Positions 1 to 9,301 of a stretch of 64,000 bases of DNA are shown in pieces (position 1 is the stretch's first letter; every line of letters starts with the position of its first letter). The DNA is taken from positions 49,156 through 113,155 of the forward strand of contig USCT01000007.1 of NCBI GenBank assembly GCA_900553185.1, in the 5' to 3' direction. The translations under genes and the position numbers were made by a program. The notes beneath the pieces were generated by a model, which did not search any database, was not told the origin of the DNA, and worked only from the letters and a program-made list of their open reading frames with translations. The DNA is from an uncultured Bacteroides sp. (lineage in GTDB: Bacteria > Bacteroidota > Bacteroidia > Bacteroidales > Bacteroidaceae).

Positions 1-3
1 ATT

Positions 4-1122
4 ATGAACAAAAAGACAAGTATTTACCTTATGCTGTGCGGCTTGCCATTATTCATCTCCTGTGGGAACGACAAGCAGGAAATGCCCGGCGAACAGTACA
101 AGACCCTGACTGTAACAACAAGTACCCAGACCTTACAGTCTGTCTATCCGGCTACTTTGCGTGGACGCCAGTCTGTAGAAATCCGTCCACAGGTAAGCGG
201 TATTATTACGGATATCCGGATAAACGAAGGCGATGCGGTACGTCGCGGGCAAGTATTGTTCATCATTGACCAGGTACCTTATCGTGCGGCTCTGGAAACA
301 GCGTTGGCCAATGTGAAGAGCGCCGAAGCACAGTTGCAGACAGCACGACTGACAGCCGGCAGCAAGGAAGAACTTTATAAAGAGAAGGTCGTTTCGGACT
401 TCGACCGTCAGACAGCACGTAACCAGCTGCTCGAAGCCGAAGCTGCTTTGGCACAGGCCAAAGCCGAAGAAACCAATGCACGGAACAATCTTTCCTATAC
501 CGAAGTAAAAAGTCTCGTAGACGGAGTAGCCAGCATGATTCCCTATCGTGTAGGCGCACTGGTGAACAGCAGTATCACGGAACCACTTGTCACCGTTTCG
601 GACGATGCAGAGATTTACGCTTATTTCTCGATGGCGGAAAGCCAGATGCTGGACCTTATCCAGGAGTATGGTTCACTGGAAAATGCCTGCCGGGAAATGC
701 CTGCCGTAGGATTGAAACTGAGCAACGGCAAGGAATATAAACAGACGGGGCACATTGATGCCATCAGTGGAACGGTGGACGAAGAAACAGGCAGCGTAAC
801 GCTTCGGGCAGCCTTCCGGAATGAAGGTCATCTGTTACGGAACGGAGGAAGCGGAACCGTTTCTATTCCGACCGAATACAAGGACTGTATTGTCATTCCG
901 CAGAGTGCTACCTACGAATTGCAGAACCGTGTGTTTACCTGGAAGGTAGTAGACGGAAAGACCCAGTCAGCTCCCGTTACTGTCTACAAATATAACGACG
1001 GACAGACTTACATCGTTCTTTCCGGACTGAAGACAGGGGATGTCATCGTTTCGGAAGGTGCCGGACTGATGCGTGAAGGTACTGCCGTTAATGTTACTTC
1101 GAGTGCCGAATCTGAAAAATAA
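4..1122 (+). CDS. RND efflux periplasmic adaptor lipoprotein (AcrA/MexA-like)
   Basis: Membrane fusion protein linking an inner-membrane RND pump to an outer-membrane channel. The 372-residue product starts with a lipoprotein signal (Lys-Lys, hydrophobic stretch, LFISC with the lipidated Cys at residue 20). Lipoyl-like half motifs flank an alpha-hairpin: SGIITDIRINEGDAVRRGQ and the later NNLSYTEVKSLVDG, with an Ala/Glu/Gln-rich helix pair between them. A beta-barrel and membrane-proximal domain follow. It sits 7 bp before the pump gene and opens a three-gene operon. The ATG at position 4 gives a normal signal peptide, so the gene appears complete although the window begins here; its promoter is outside. 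Substrates cannot be predicted. Confidence 0.93.
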   Translation: MNKKTSIYLMLCGLPLFISCGNDKQEMPGEQYKTLTVTTSTQTLQSVYPATLRGRQSVEIRPQVSGIITDIRINEGDAVRRGQVLFIIDQVPYRAALETALANVKSAEAQLQTARLTAGSKEELYKEKVVSDFDRQTARNQLLEAEAALAQAKAEETNARNNLSYTEVKSLVDGVASMIPYRVGALVNSSITEPLVTVSDDAEIYAYFSMAESQMLDLIQEYGSLENACREMPAVGLKLSNGKEYKQTGHIDAISGTVDEETGSVTLRAAFRNEGHLLRNGGSGTVSIPTEYKDCIVIPQSATYELQNRVFTWKVVDGKTQSAPVTVYKYNDGQTYIVLSGLKTGDVIVSEGAGLMREGTAVNVTSSAESEK

Positions 1123-1129
1123 CTGAGCC

Positions 1130-4100
1130 ATGAAGATAAGAACATTCATCGATCGTCCCATCCTGGCCGGTGTAATCTCCGTCCTGATTCTGATACTGGG
1201 ATTCATCGGCCTGTCGCAGTTGCCTATCGAACAGTTCCCTGAAATCGCGCCGCCTACGGTCAGTGTGTCGGCCACTTATACCGGTGCGAATGCGGAAACG
1301 GTATTGAAGAGTGTAGTAGTTCCGCTGGAAGAAGCGCTGAACGGTGTGGAAAACATGATGTATATGACTTCCACTTCTGCCAATAACGGTTCGGCACGTA
1401 TCACCGTTTATTTCCGTCAGGGAACCGATCCCGATATGGCTACCGTCAACGTACAGAACCGTATAGCCACGGCGGAAGGTTTGCTGCCCGCCGAGGTAAC
1501 CAAGAGTGGCATCACTGTCCGTAAGCGCCAGACAAGTAACATCAAGCAGCTGGCCGTATACAGTCCGGATGACTCATTCGACGAGGCTTTCCTGACCAAT
1601 TACATGAAAATCAACATTGAGCCGCGTCTGTCCCGTATTGCCGGAGTCGGTGAAGTCAACGTGTTCGGTTATGAATACTCCATGCGTATCTGGCTTGATC
1701 CCGGGAAGATGCAGAAGTATAATCTGGTTCCTTCGGACATCACGACCGTACTCGACGAACAGAACGTGGAGGCTGCAACCGGTACACTGGGGGCCGAATC
1801 GACCAATACATTTCAGTATGTACTGAAATACCGCGGCCGGTATGAGAATGAAGTAGACTATGAGAACATGGTCATCAAGTCTCTTCCCGACGGGGAAGTG
1901 TTGAGGCTGAAGGATGTGGCTACCATCGAACTGGGAACCCGCGCCTATGATTACATCGGTGAAGTGAACGGACATCCCGGATGTAATATTATGATTGACC
2001 AGACTTCAGGTTCAAATGCCAATGAAATTATTGAAGAGATTGACCGTACCGTGGCCGAAATTTCGAAGACGCTGCCCAAGGGGATCAAGATTGTCGACCT
2101 GATGAGTACAAAGGACTTTCTGGATGCTTCTATCAAGAGTGTGATCAAGACACTGGTTGAAGCCATTATCCTGGTTGTACTTGTCGTTTATATTTTCCTG
2201 CAGAGTCTGCGGTCCACTTTCATTCCGGCATTGTCCATCATTGTTTCGCTGGTGGGTACATTTGCCTTTCTTTCTCTGGTCGGCTTCAGTCTGAACATGC
2301 TGACACTCTTCGCACTGGTGCTGGTTATCGGTACAGTGGTCGACGATGCCATCGTAGTGGTCGAGGCCGTACAGGCCAAGTTTGATGAAGGATACAAGTC
2401 TTCTTATCTGGCTACCATCGATGCGATGGACGGCATTACCTCGGCCCTGGTGACCACGACCTTTGTATTTATGGCAGTATTTATTCCGGTCAGCTTTATC
2501 GGTGGTACTACCGGAACATTCTACACTCAATTCGGTCTGACAATGGCTGCAGCCGTTGCCATTTCTCTGTTGAACGCGCTGACACTGAGTCCGGCACTCT
2601 GTGCGCTCATCATGACTCCTCACCAGACTACGGGAAACGGAGGTAAGCTGAGTTTTTCTTCCCGCTTCCATATCGCTTTCGATACGGCTTTCCACAGGCT
2701 GGTGATGAAATACAAGGTCGGTGTGGTATTCATGCTCAAGCGCCGCTGGCTGGCAGGAGCTTTGCTCGTTGTGGCATGCGGCGGATTTGCCTTGCTGATG
2801 ATGACCACCAAGACCGGTCTGGTACCGAATGAAGATATGGGTACGGTGTTTATCGATGTACGTACTTCTCCGGGCAGCAGTGTGCAGGAAACCCGCAAGG
2901 TGATGGAGCAGGTGGACAGTTGTCTGCGTACCATTCCGCAAATTGAACTTCAGTCAAATACCACGGGTAACTCCATGCTGAGCGGTCAGGGAGCCTGCAA
3001 CGGTATGTTTACCATCCGTCTGAAGGACTGGAGCGAACGTCCCGACAAGGAAGACGCCATCGATGCTGTCATGGAAAAAATCAGCCGCCGCACGGCATTC
3101 ATTTCCAGCGCCGACATTATGCCGTTTACCCGTCCGATGATTCCCGGTTACGGCGTGAACAGCGGTTTCGAAGTTTACGTGCAGGACCAGAAAGGCGGTA
3201 CGACGGAAGACTTGCTGAAATATACCCGTCAGTTCCTCGACGAGCTGAACAAGCGTCCCGAGATCGGACGGGCCACTACTTCATTTGATACGAAGTTCCC
3301 GCAGTATCTGGTTGAGATCGATGCAGCCCGCTGCAAGCGAAACGGAGTATCTCCTGCCGATGTCCTCAGTACCCTTTCAGGTTACGTAGGCGGAAACTAT
3401 GCGTCGAACATGAACCGCTTCTCCAAGCTTTATCGTGTTATGGTTCAGGCACCGCCTGAGTATCGTCTTGACACGGAATCACTCAACAGTATTTTTGTAC
3501 GCAACGATACCGGGGAAATGAGTCCCATCAGCCAGTATCTGAAACTGACCCGCGTGTACGGTTCCGAAATGCTGACCCGTTTCAATCTGTTCTCTGCCAT
3601 TCAGGTGAACGGTGCCGCGGCTTCGGGTTACAGTTCCGGACAGGCCATCCAGGCCATTCAGGAAGTGGCGGCCCAGACTCTTCCGACCGGTTACGGATTC
3701 GAGTTCGGCGGTATGTCGCGTGAGGAAGCCGGTACGGGAAACACCACGACACTGGTATTTGTCATCTGTGTGGTCTTCATTTACCTTATTCTGTGTGCGC
3801 TCTATGAGAGTCTGTTTGTGCCGATGGCCGTTATTCTTTCCGTTCCGTTCGGACTGGCGGGGAGTTTCCTTTTCGCAAAGATGTTCGGTTTGGAAAACAA
3901 TATTTACCTGCAGACAGGTCTGATCATGCTGATCGGTCTGCTTTCGAAAACAGCCATTCTGCTTACTGAATACGCTACCGAGCGCCGTCGTCACGGAATG
4001 ACCATCATGCAGGCAGCTGTCTCTGCGGCACAGGTCCGTCTGCGCCCCATTCTGATGACCTCACTGACCATGGTCTTCGGTATGCTGCCTATGATGTTCT

Positions 4101-4294
4101 CCAGCGGAGTAGGTGCCAACGGAAATATTTCCATCGGTGTGGGAACCGTAGGTGGTATGCTTATCGGAACCATCGCGCTGCTCTTTATTGTACCGCCGCT
4201 GTTCATGGTGTTCCAGTATCTGCAGGAAAAGCTGATGCCTGAGCGACAGCTTCCGAAGATTGAAAAAAATAACCTCAACGAATCACAGTCATGA
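1130..4294 (+). CDS. RND multidrug efflux pump, HAE1 family (AcrB-like)
   Basis: Proton-driven inner-membrane transporter of 1054 residues, the normal length for AcrB-type pumps. The N-terminus (FIDRPILAGVIS, then the EQFPEIAPPTVSV region) and the duplicated 12-helix layout are typical. The proton relay is intact: GTVVDD puts Asp at 405 and 406, and SKTAILLTEY puts Lys at 940, the same number as in E. coli AcrB. The stop overlaps the start of the channel gene by the 4-bp ATGA, so the two are probably translationally coupled. A distinct, truncated homologue lies at the right edge of the window on the other strand. Confidence 0.96.
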   Translation: MKIRTFIDRPILAGVISVLILILGFIGLSQLPIEQFPEIAPPTVSVSATYTGANAETVLKSVVVPLEEALNGVENMMYMTSTSANNGSARITVYFRQGTDPDMATVNVQNRIATAEGLLPAEVTKSGITVRKRQTSNIKQLAVYSPDDSFDEAFLTNYMKINIEPRLSRIAGVGEVNVFGYEYSMRIWLDPGKMQKYNLVPSDITTVLDEQNVEAATGTLGAESTNTFQYVLKYRGRYENEVDYENMVIKSLPDGEVLRLKDVATIELGTRAYDYIGEVNGHPGCNIMIDQTSGSNANEIIEEIDRTVAEISKTLPKGIKIVDLMSTKDFLDASIKSVIKTLVEAIILVVLVVYIFLQSLRSTFIPALSIIVSLVGTFAFLSLVGFSLNMLTLFALVLVIGTVVDDAIVVVEAVQAKFDEGYKSSYLATIDAMDGITSALVTTTFVFMAVFIPVSFIGGTTGTFYTQFGLTMAAAVAISLLNALTLSPALCALIMTPHQTTGNGGKLSFSSRFHIAFDTAFHRLVMKYKVGVVFMLKRRWLAGALLVVACGGFALLMMTTKTGLVPNEDMGTVFIDVRTSPGSSVQETRKVMEQVDSCLRTIPQIELQSNTTGNSMLSGQGACNGMFTIRLKDWSERPDKEDAIDAVMEKISRRTAFISSADIMPFTRPMIPGYGVNSGFEVYVQDQKGGTTEDLLKYTRQFLDELNKRPEIGRATTSFDTKFPQYLVEIDAARCKRNGVSPADVLSTLSGYVGGNYASNMNRFSKLYRVMVQAPPEYRLDTESLNSIFVRNDTGEMSPISQYLKLTRVYGSEMLTRFNLFSAIQVNGAAASGYSSGQAIQAIQEVAAQTLPTGYGFEFGGMSREEAGTGNTTTLVFVICVVFIYLILCALYESLFVPMAVILSVPFGLAGSFLFAKMFGLENNIYLQTGLIMLIGLLSKTAILLTEYATERRRHGMTIMQAAVSAAQVRLRPILMTSLTMVFGMLPMMFSSGVGANGNISIGVGTVGGMLIGTIALLFIVPPLFMVFQYLQEKLMPERQLPKIEKNNLNESQS

Positions 4295-5658
4295 AAGAAA
4301 AGATAGCTATTTCCATATTGCTCACTTCCATTCTGAGTAGTTGCCACATCTACCATGCTTACGAACGACCTTCATCAATCGTTGTTTCAGACAGTCTTTA
4401 CCGTCACCCCGTCGTTTCAGAAGATACGGTATCATTGGCATCACTCTCATGGAAGGAGCTTTTTACCGACCCTCTGCTACAAAAGCTTATCGAAACAGGC
4501 CTGGCCAACAACACAGATCTGAACATCGCTCACCTCAAGGTAAAGGAAGCTGAGGCCCAACTTATGACCTCGAAATTATCATATCTTCCCTCAGTTTCAC
4601 TCACACCACAGGGGACCCTCACCAGTGTGGACGGTAGCAAAACATCGAAGACCTATAACCTGGCTGTAGCTGCCGACTGGGAAATTGATCTTTTCGGGAA
4701 ACTGCTTAATTCCAGACGCGGTGCACAGGCCGCCCTCAAACAGAACGAGGCTTACCGTCAGGCTGTACAGACCCAACTGGTAGCCACTATTGCCAACAGT
4801 TATTACACCTTGCTGATGCTCGACCGCCAGCTGGACATTACCCGCCGTACTGCAGAAACGTGGACCGAAAGCGTACGCACAATGAAAGCCTTGAAACGGG
4901 CCGGACAAGCTACGGAAATGGCCGTGGCACAGACTGAAGCCAGTAAACTTTCAGTGGATGCGTCTGTACTTTCACTTGAACGTCAGATTAATGAAACGGA
5001 GAACTCGCTTTCCACGCTGCTGGGTATGTCGCCGCAGGAAGTGGGACGTTCCACTCTGGAAACACAACAGTTCCCTGAATCTCTTTCCACGGGCGTACCC
5101 CTGCAACTTCTCAGCCGCCGTCCCGACGTACGTCAGTGTGAAGCACAACTTGCCATGGCCTATTATGCAACCAATTCCGCACGTTCTGCTTTCTATCCCA
5201 GCATTACACTAAGCGGTTCGGCCGGATGGACCAACTCCGCAGGAGCCGCCATAACCAACCCGGGACAGTGGTTGCTTTCAGCTGTGGGTTCATTGGTACA
5301 ACCTCTTTTCAACCGCGGTAAGAATATTGCCAATCTGAAGATAGCTAAAGCCCAACAGGAAGAGGCTTTGCTCACTTTCCGTCAGAGTCTTCTTGACGCA
5401 GGAGCCGAAGTAAACGATGCGCTGGTACAATGGCAGACAGCCCAAAAGCGGATTCTCCTGGATGAACAACAGACTGCTTCTCTCCGTTCGGCCCTCCGCA
5501 GTTCGGAACTGCTGATGCAACACAGTTCTCAAAATTACCTGGAAGTACTTACGGCCCGCCAATCCTTGCTTCAGGCGGAACTGGATACCGCAACCGACCG
5601 ATTTGATAAGATTCAAGGCATCATCAATCTGTATCATGCATTGGGAGGCGGATATTGA
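4291..5658 (+). CDS. outer membrane efflux lipoprotein (TolC/OprM/NodT family)
   Basis: Outer-membrane channel of the tripartite pump encoded just upstream. The 455-residue product has a lipoprotein signal ending in SILSSC (Cys 18). It has the two outer-membrane efflux repeats, seen as the matching segments NTDLNIAHLKVKEAEAQL and SRRPDVRQCEAQLAMAY, each followed by long Ala/Gln-rich helices, and it ends in the family-typical LYHALGGGY. The start overlaps the pump stop (ATGA). A strong terminator follows. The homologue at 60,296-61,672 ends in nearly the same way but is clearly divergent in sequence. Confidence 0.95.
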   Translation: MKEKIAISILLTSILSSCHIYHAYERPSSIVVSDSLYRHPVVSEDTVSLASLSWKELFTDPLLQKLIETGLANNTDLNIAHLKVKEAEAQLMTSKLSYLPSVSLTPQGTLTSVDGSKTSKTYNLAVAADWEIDLFGKLLNSRRGAQAALKQNEAYRQAVQTQLVATIANSYYTLLMLDRQLDITRRTAETWTESVRTMKALKRAGQATEMAVAQTEASKLSVDASVLSLERQINETENSLSTLLGMSPQEVGRSTLETQQFPESLSTGVPLQLLSRRPDVRQCEAQLAMAYYATNSARSAFYPSITLSGSAGWTNSAGAAITNPGQWLLSAVGSLVQPLFNRGKNIANLKIAKAQQEEALLTFRQSLLDAGAEVNDALVQWQTAQKRILLDEQQTASLRSALRSSELLMQHSSQNYLEVLTARQSLLQAELDTATDRFDKIQGIINLYHALGGGY

Positions 5659-5686
5659 CTCCTCGTTTCTCTATCTCATATCAACC

Positions 5687-5734
5687 CGCCCCACTGAAGG
5701 CTGAACAGTCTTTCGGTGGGGCTTCTCTTTTTTC
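5687..5734 (+). terminator. rho-independent terminator of the RND operon
   Basis: GCCCCAC-TGAA pairs with TTCG-GTGGGGC (one G-T wobble) around a 12-nt loop. A pyrimidine-rich tract ending in a run of T follows. It lies 28 bp after the channel gene stop. Confidence 0.85.
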
Positions 5735-6109
5735 CAGCAGCTTACTAAAGTACATTTTATTGACATTTTACAAATATTACACATCGTATTCATAGTCTCC
5801 GATACCCTTCATTAACGTTTGAGATGTCTGCATGAAGGATTTATCACTAAAAAGAGGGCATCTCAGAGGACAACGAGAAGAATCAAATTAAACAGTTATT
5901 AATCAACTATTTATATTCATTAAACTTTGTAGACTGATACACAAGTTCCACATCATTTCGAGGAATTATTACACACTTTCAAACAATGGCACATCCAGTT
6001 ATTTGTCATTCCAGGTTGTAAACCAATTGATTAGTTCAATCAAAAAAGTTTGGCACTGCATTTGAACTATTCTAGGTGAAGCACTTAAATACTTAAAAAC
6101 TTACATTAA
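5735..6109. other. AT-rich intergenic region, no gene seen
   Basis: About 375 bp between the RND operon terminator and the duplicated PepSY-like genes. I see no credible reading frame. A TTTG at about 5926 resembles a -7 core, but the spacing to TA is one base too long (TAAACTTTG). The region probably carries the promoter for the first PepSY-like gene and a long leader, but I cannot place it firmly. Confidence 0.4.
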
Positions 6110-6442
6110 TGTCTAATCATTTAAATTGAAAGCAATATGAAAAAGTTATTTGTAGCAATCGCACTCGTTATGGGAACAGGATCTTCAATGATCTTCGCTG
6201 AAAACATCAGTACAGGAACAGCAGTTGTAGCTGCCGTAAACGAATTCAAGCCGATAGAAGTGAAAGACCTTCCGCAGGCCGTACAGGCTGCCATTACAAA
6301 AAACTATGCAGAACAAACCATCAAGGAAGCTGCCGTAGAAGTGGACGAGGAAGGTGGAAAAACATACAAGGTGGTACTGGTGAATGCCGAGAATGAGGAG
6401 ACAACCGCTTACTTCAATGAAAACGGAGACGAACTGAAATGA
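6110..6442 (+). repeat. tandem gene duplication, copy 1
   Basis: The 333-bp unit 6110-6442 is repeated at 6522-6854 with a 412-bp offset. It comprises a 27-bp upstream leader (TGTCTAA..., ending GAAAGCAAT) and a complete coding sequence. Inside the coding part only five sense codons and the stop differ, all silently. Confidence 0.95.
6137..6442 (+). CDS. small secreted PepSY-like protein, copy 1
   Basis: 101-residue protein with a Sec signal peptide (MKKLFVAIALVMGTG, cleavage probably after IFA-E). The mature part has one PepSY-like unit: DLPQAVQAAITKNYAEQTIKEAAVEV, then a beta hairpin ending in YKVVLVNAENEETTAYFNENG. This resembles the Bacteroidetes periplasmic PepSY-like proteins (DUF2874 type), whose function is not well established. 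No lipobox is present. A second gene encoding exactly the same protein follows 106 bp downstream. Binding a peptide or inhibiting a protease are only family-level guesses. Confidence 0.85.
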   Translation: MKKLFVAIALVMGTGSSMIFAENISTGTAVVAAVNEFKPIEVKDLPQAVQAAITKNYAEQTIKEAAVEVDEEGGKTYKVVLVNAENEETTAYFNENGDELK

Positions 6443-6521
6443 GGCATTCTGCCAAACCGCACGGACGATATGAATCAAACAAACTAAAAACAGGCCGGAT
6501 AAGGCAAACTTTACAACCAAG

Positions 6522-6854
6522 TGTCTAACTTATTAAATTGAAAGCAATATGAAAAAGTTATTTGTAGCAATCGCACTCGTTATGGGAACAGGATCTTCAA
6601 TGATCTTCGCTGAAAACATCAGTACAGGAACAGCAGTTGTAGCTGCCGTAAACGAATTCAAGCCGATAGAAGTGAAAGACCTTCCGCAGGCCGTACAGGC
6701 TGCCATTACGAAAAACTATGCAGAACAAACCATCAAAGAAGCTGCCGTAGAAGTGGACGAGGAAGGTGGAAAAACCTACAAGGTGGTACTGGTGAATGCC
6801 GAGAACGAGGAAACAACCGCTTACTTCAATGAAAACGGAGACGAACTGAAATAG
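6522..6854 (+). repeat. tandem gene duplication, copy 2
   Basis: Second copy of the unit at 6110-6442. The leader differs at a few positions near TCTAA; the first half of the coding sequence is identical base for base. Confidence 0.95.
6549..6854 (+). CDS. small secreted PepSY-like protein, copy 2
   Basis: Encodes the same 101 residues as the gene at 6137-6442. Differences are five third-position changes (for example ACA to ACG at 6710) and TAG in place of TGA. Perfect protein identity with only silent differences points to a recent duplication under purifying selection, or to gene conversion. It has its own short leader but no obvious -7 element between the copies, so it is probably co-transcribed with copy 1. 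A terminator follows at 6942. Confidence 0.85.
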   Translation: MKKLFVAIALVMGTGSSMIFAENISTGTAVVAAVNEFKPIEVKDLPQAVQAAITKNYAEQTIKEAAVEVDEEGGKTYKVVLVNAENEETTAYFNENGDELK

Positions 6855-6941
6855 CCTCGTTTTTCATCCAACCGCACACTATCGATTTGAGAAATGTGTA
6901 AGCACAAGATAAAAAAGGTTCGTTTTCATCTTTAATAACCA

Positions 6942-6983
6942 AGCCCGGAGAACATCAAAAAATGTTCCTCGGGCTATTATTTT
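6942..6983 (+). terminator. rho-independent terminator after PepSY-like genes
   Basis: AGCCCG(GAG)AACAT and ATGTT(CCT)CGGGCT form a stem with one mismatch around an A-rich loop, followed by ATTATTTTA. Confidence 0.75.
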
Positions 6984-7049
6984 ACTTGTTACCCAATTTT
7001 CCCCAGTTTATTATCGTATCTTTACACAAAAAACAGAAAAGATACAGAT

Positions 7050-7331
7050 ATGTTCATTGTCATTGGAATTATGCTGATAGGTATTTCCGTAGGATACCTG
7101 CTTCACACAAAAAAACTTACCATCCTTCCACAACTTACCATGATCCTGATCTGGCTATTGCTCTTTATTTTAGGACTGGAAGTCGGCCATAACAAAATGC
7201 TGATGCAAAGTTTGCATACATTAGGACTGGAAGCCTTGTTGTTAGCCGTAGCCGGTGCTTCAGGAAGTGCTATTGCCGCCCGTTTGCTATGGATATACTT
7301 AAACCACCATAAGAAAGAAGTCGACCAATGA
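7050..7331 (+). CDS. LysO-type exporter, N-terminal subunit
   Basis: 93-residue membrane protein with three hydrophobic segments, matching the N-terminal part of LysO (YbjE, DUF340), the L-lysine exporter. Key pieces are GISVGYLL, the LGLEVGHN motif and GASGSAIAA. In E. coli LysO is one chain; here it is two genes. The stop overlaps the next start (ATGA at 7328-7331), so the halves are probably translated together and assemble as one transporter. Exporting lysine or a toxic analogue is inferred from the family. Confidence 0.8.
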   Translation: MFIVIGIMLIGISVGYLLHTKKLTILPQLTMILIWLLLFILGLEVGHNKMLMQSLHTLGLEALLLAVAGASGSAIAARLLWIYLNHHKKEVDQ

Positions 7332-7933
7332 AAGGAAGTCTGATTATTGTCATTTTCTTTATATCAGGTACCCTGTGCGGTATGTCAGAATTGATACCGG
7401 AACCACTGCCTATCGAACGAATAAGTTTCTATGCACTCTGTGCATTAATGTTCAGTGTAGGAGTCGGAATAGGCCATTCGCCGGAATTGTTCAAAAGTTT
7501 CCGATCTTTAGATCCAAGACTGGTCTTTCTACCTGCATTAACCATTCTTGGAACATTAGCCGGCATCACGGCTGCCAGTTTCGCTTTGCCAACCCGTTCA
7601 CTGACCGATTGTCTGGCTATTGGCTCCGGATTTGGCTACTACTCACTTTCAAGCATTTTCATCACTACCTACAGAGGAGCAGAACTAGGTACCATGGCAT
7701 TACTCGCCAATATCTTTCGTGAGCTGATTACACTCATCGGCGCACCGTTGCTGGTACGATGGTTTGGCCGCCTTGCTCCCATCTCCGTAGGAGGAGCCAC
7801 TACCATGGATACTACCCTGCCTATCATCACCCGCTATTCAGGACAGGAATTCGTCATAGTCTCGCTGTTTCACGGTTTTGTAGTAGACTTCAGTGTACCA
7901 TTCCTCGTAACTTTTTTCTGCTCCTTAAACTAA
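7328..7933 (+). CDS. LysO-type exporter, C-terminal subunit
   Basis: 201-residue membrane protein corresponding to the larger C-terminal part of LysO. It shows SVGVGIGHSPELF, which mirrors LGLEVGHN of the partner gene, and the conserved SGFGYYSLSSIFI and ANIFRELITL segments. About six transmembrane segments are expected. It overlaps the N-terminal subunit gene by 4 bp. A hairpin that can stop transcription from both sides separates it from the convergent suf operon. Confidence 0.85.
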   Translation: MKGSLIIVIFFISGTLCGMSELIPEPLPIERISFYALCALMFSVGVGIGHSPELFKSFRSLDPRLVFLPALTILGTLAGITAASFALPTRSLTDCLAIGSGFGYYSLSSIFITTYRGAELGTMALLANIFRELITLIGAPLLVRWFGRLAPISVGGATTMDTTLPIITRYSGQEFVIVSLFHGFVVDFSVPFLVTFFCSLN

Positions 7934-7979
7934 ACGACAGTCTAAAATCCAAAAAGAATCATTGAAATATATATACGAA

Positions 7980-8028
7980 AAAATCCTTGTCGTTTTCAAT
8001 CTTCAAGAACAAAAACAACAAGGATTTT
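7980..8028. terminator. bidirectional terminator between lysO genes and sufS
   Basis: AAAATCCTTGT pairs perfectly with ACAAGGATTTT; inner CGTTTT/AAAACA bases extend the stem. There are A and T tracts on both sides. It lies between convergent genes. Confidence 0.7.
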
Positions 8029-8061
8029 CTATCAGGATTCCATAAACGATACCACAACAGA

Positions 8062-9279
8062 TCAGGCGAACATCCGGCTTACCCGGGTAATACCCTCGGC
8101 CAATGCGTCTATTTCTTCCTTCGTATTATAAAGACCAAACGAAGCACGCACAGTCCCCTCAATACCCAACCGATGCATTAAAGGCTCAGCGCAATGATGT
8201 CCTGTACGTACGGCAATTCCCAACCGATCAAGCAGCGTACCCATATCAAAATGATGAATATTACCCACCAAAAAAGAAATGACACCGCTTTTATGCTCAG
8301 ATTCGCCAAAAATACGCATATTCGGGATTTCCTTCAAGCGACACATAGCATAGTCTGTCAGTTCGTGCTCGTATGTAGCAATCTCATCCATACCGATAGC
8401 CGTAACGTAATCAATAGCCTTTGCCAAGGCGGTAGTACCAATGTAATCGGGAGTACCAGCCTCAAACTTAAAAGGTAATGCATTAAAGGTGGTCTTCTCA
8501 AAACTTACGTTCTGAATCATTTCTCCTCCTCCCTGATAAGGAGGCAGACGATCAAGCCACTCCTCTTTCCCGTAAAGTACGCCGACTCCCGTAGGTCCGT
8601 ATACTTTATGTCCACTGAACACATAGAAATCAGCATCAAGATCCTGCACGTCTACTTTCAGGTGAGGAATACTCTGCGCACCATCTATCAAAACAGGCAC
8701 CCCATGAGCATGAGCCATTTCGATAATCTGCTTTACCGGATTGACAGTACCCAATACATTCGATACATGTGTAACCGAAACCAGGCGGGTACGCGGTGAA
8801 AACAGTTTTTCGTACGCATCAAGCAAAAGATCCCCTTGGTCGTTCATCGGAATTACCTTCAGCACTATTCCCTTTCGGGCTGCCTGAAGCTGCCACGACA
8901 CAATGTTACTGTGATGTTCCATAACCGAAACAATCACTTCGTCGCCCTCCTTCATCTGGCTGTCAGCAAACGTGGCTGCCACCAGATTAATACTTTCCGT
9001 AGTGCCGCGCGTAAAAACAATCTCAGACGTACTGCGAGCATTGATAAACCGGCGTACTGTTTCACGCGAAGCCTCATGCAGATTTGTAGCCTGCTGCGAA
9101 AGAAAGTGTACGCCCCGATGAACATTGGCATTTACTGAATAATATTCATCGACCATGGCATCGACCACACAACGAGGCTTCTGAGTCGTTGCACCGTTAT
9201 CCAGATACACCAGCGGTTTACCATATACGGTGCGTGAAAGTATTGGAAAATCTTCCCGTATTTTCTGTATATCGTACAT
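8062..9279 (-). CDS. sufS: cysteine desulfurase SufS
   Basis: PLP-dependent class V aminotransferase fold enzyme that takes sulfur from cysteine for Fe-S cluster assembly. It is 405 residues, the usual group II length. SGHKVYGPTGVG carries the PLP lysine, and VRTGHHCAEPL carries the catalytic Cys at residue 363. It is the last gene of sufBCDS. No sufE or sufU is seen in the window, so the sulfur acceptor is unknown or encoded elsewhere. The start lies 22 bp after the sufD stop. Confidence 0.95.
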   Translation of the reverse strand: MYDIQKIREDFPILSRTVYGKPLVYLDNGATTQKPRCVVDAMVDEYYSVNANVHRGVHFLSQQATNLHEASRETVRRFINARSTSEIVFTRGTTESINLVAATFADSQMKEGDEVIVSVMEHHSNIVSWQLQAARKGIVLKVIPMNDQGDLLLDAYEKLFSPRTRLVSVTHVSNVLGTVNPVKQIIEMAHAHGVPVLIDGAQSIPHLKVDVQDLDADFYVFSGHKVYGPTGVGVLYGKEEWLDRLPPYQGGGEMIQNVSFEKTTFNALPFKFEAGTPDYIGTTALAKAIDYVTAIGMDEIATYEHELTDYAMCRLKEIPNMRIFGESEHKSGVISFLVGNIHHFDMGTLLDRLGIAVRTGHHCAEPLMHRLGIEGTVRASFGLYNTKEEIDALAEGITRVSRMFA

Positions 9280-9301
9280 AATCTTTCTTCTATAAAAATT
9301 C

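Noticed and set aside
2012..2941. 309-codon frame opposite the RND pump
   Set aside because: Antisense shadow of a gene with strong codon bias; rich in His, Gln and Arg, without family features.
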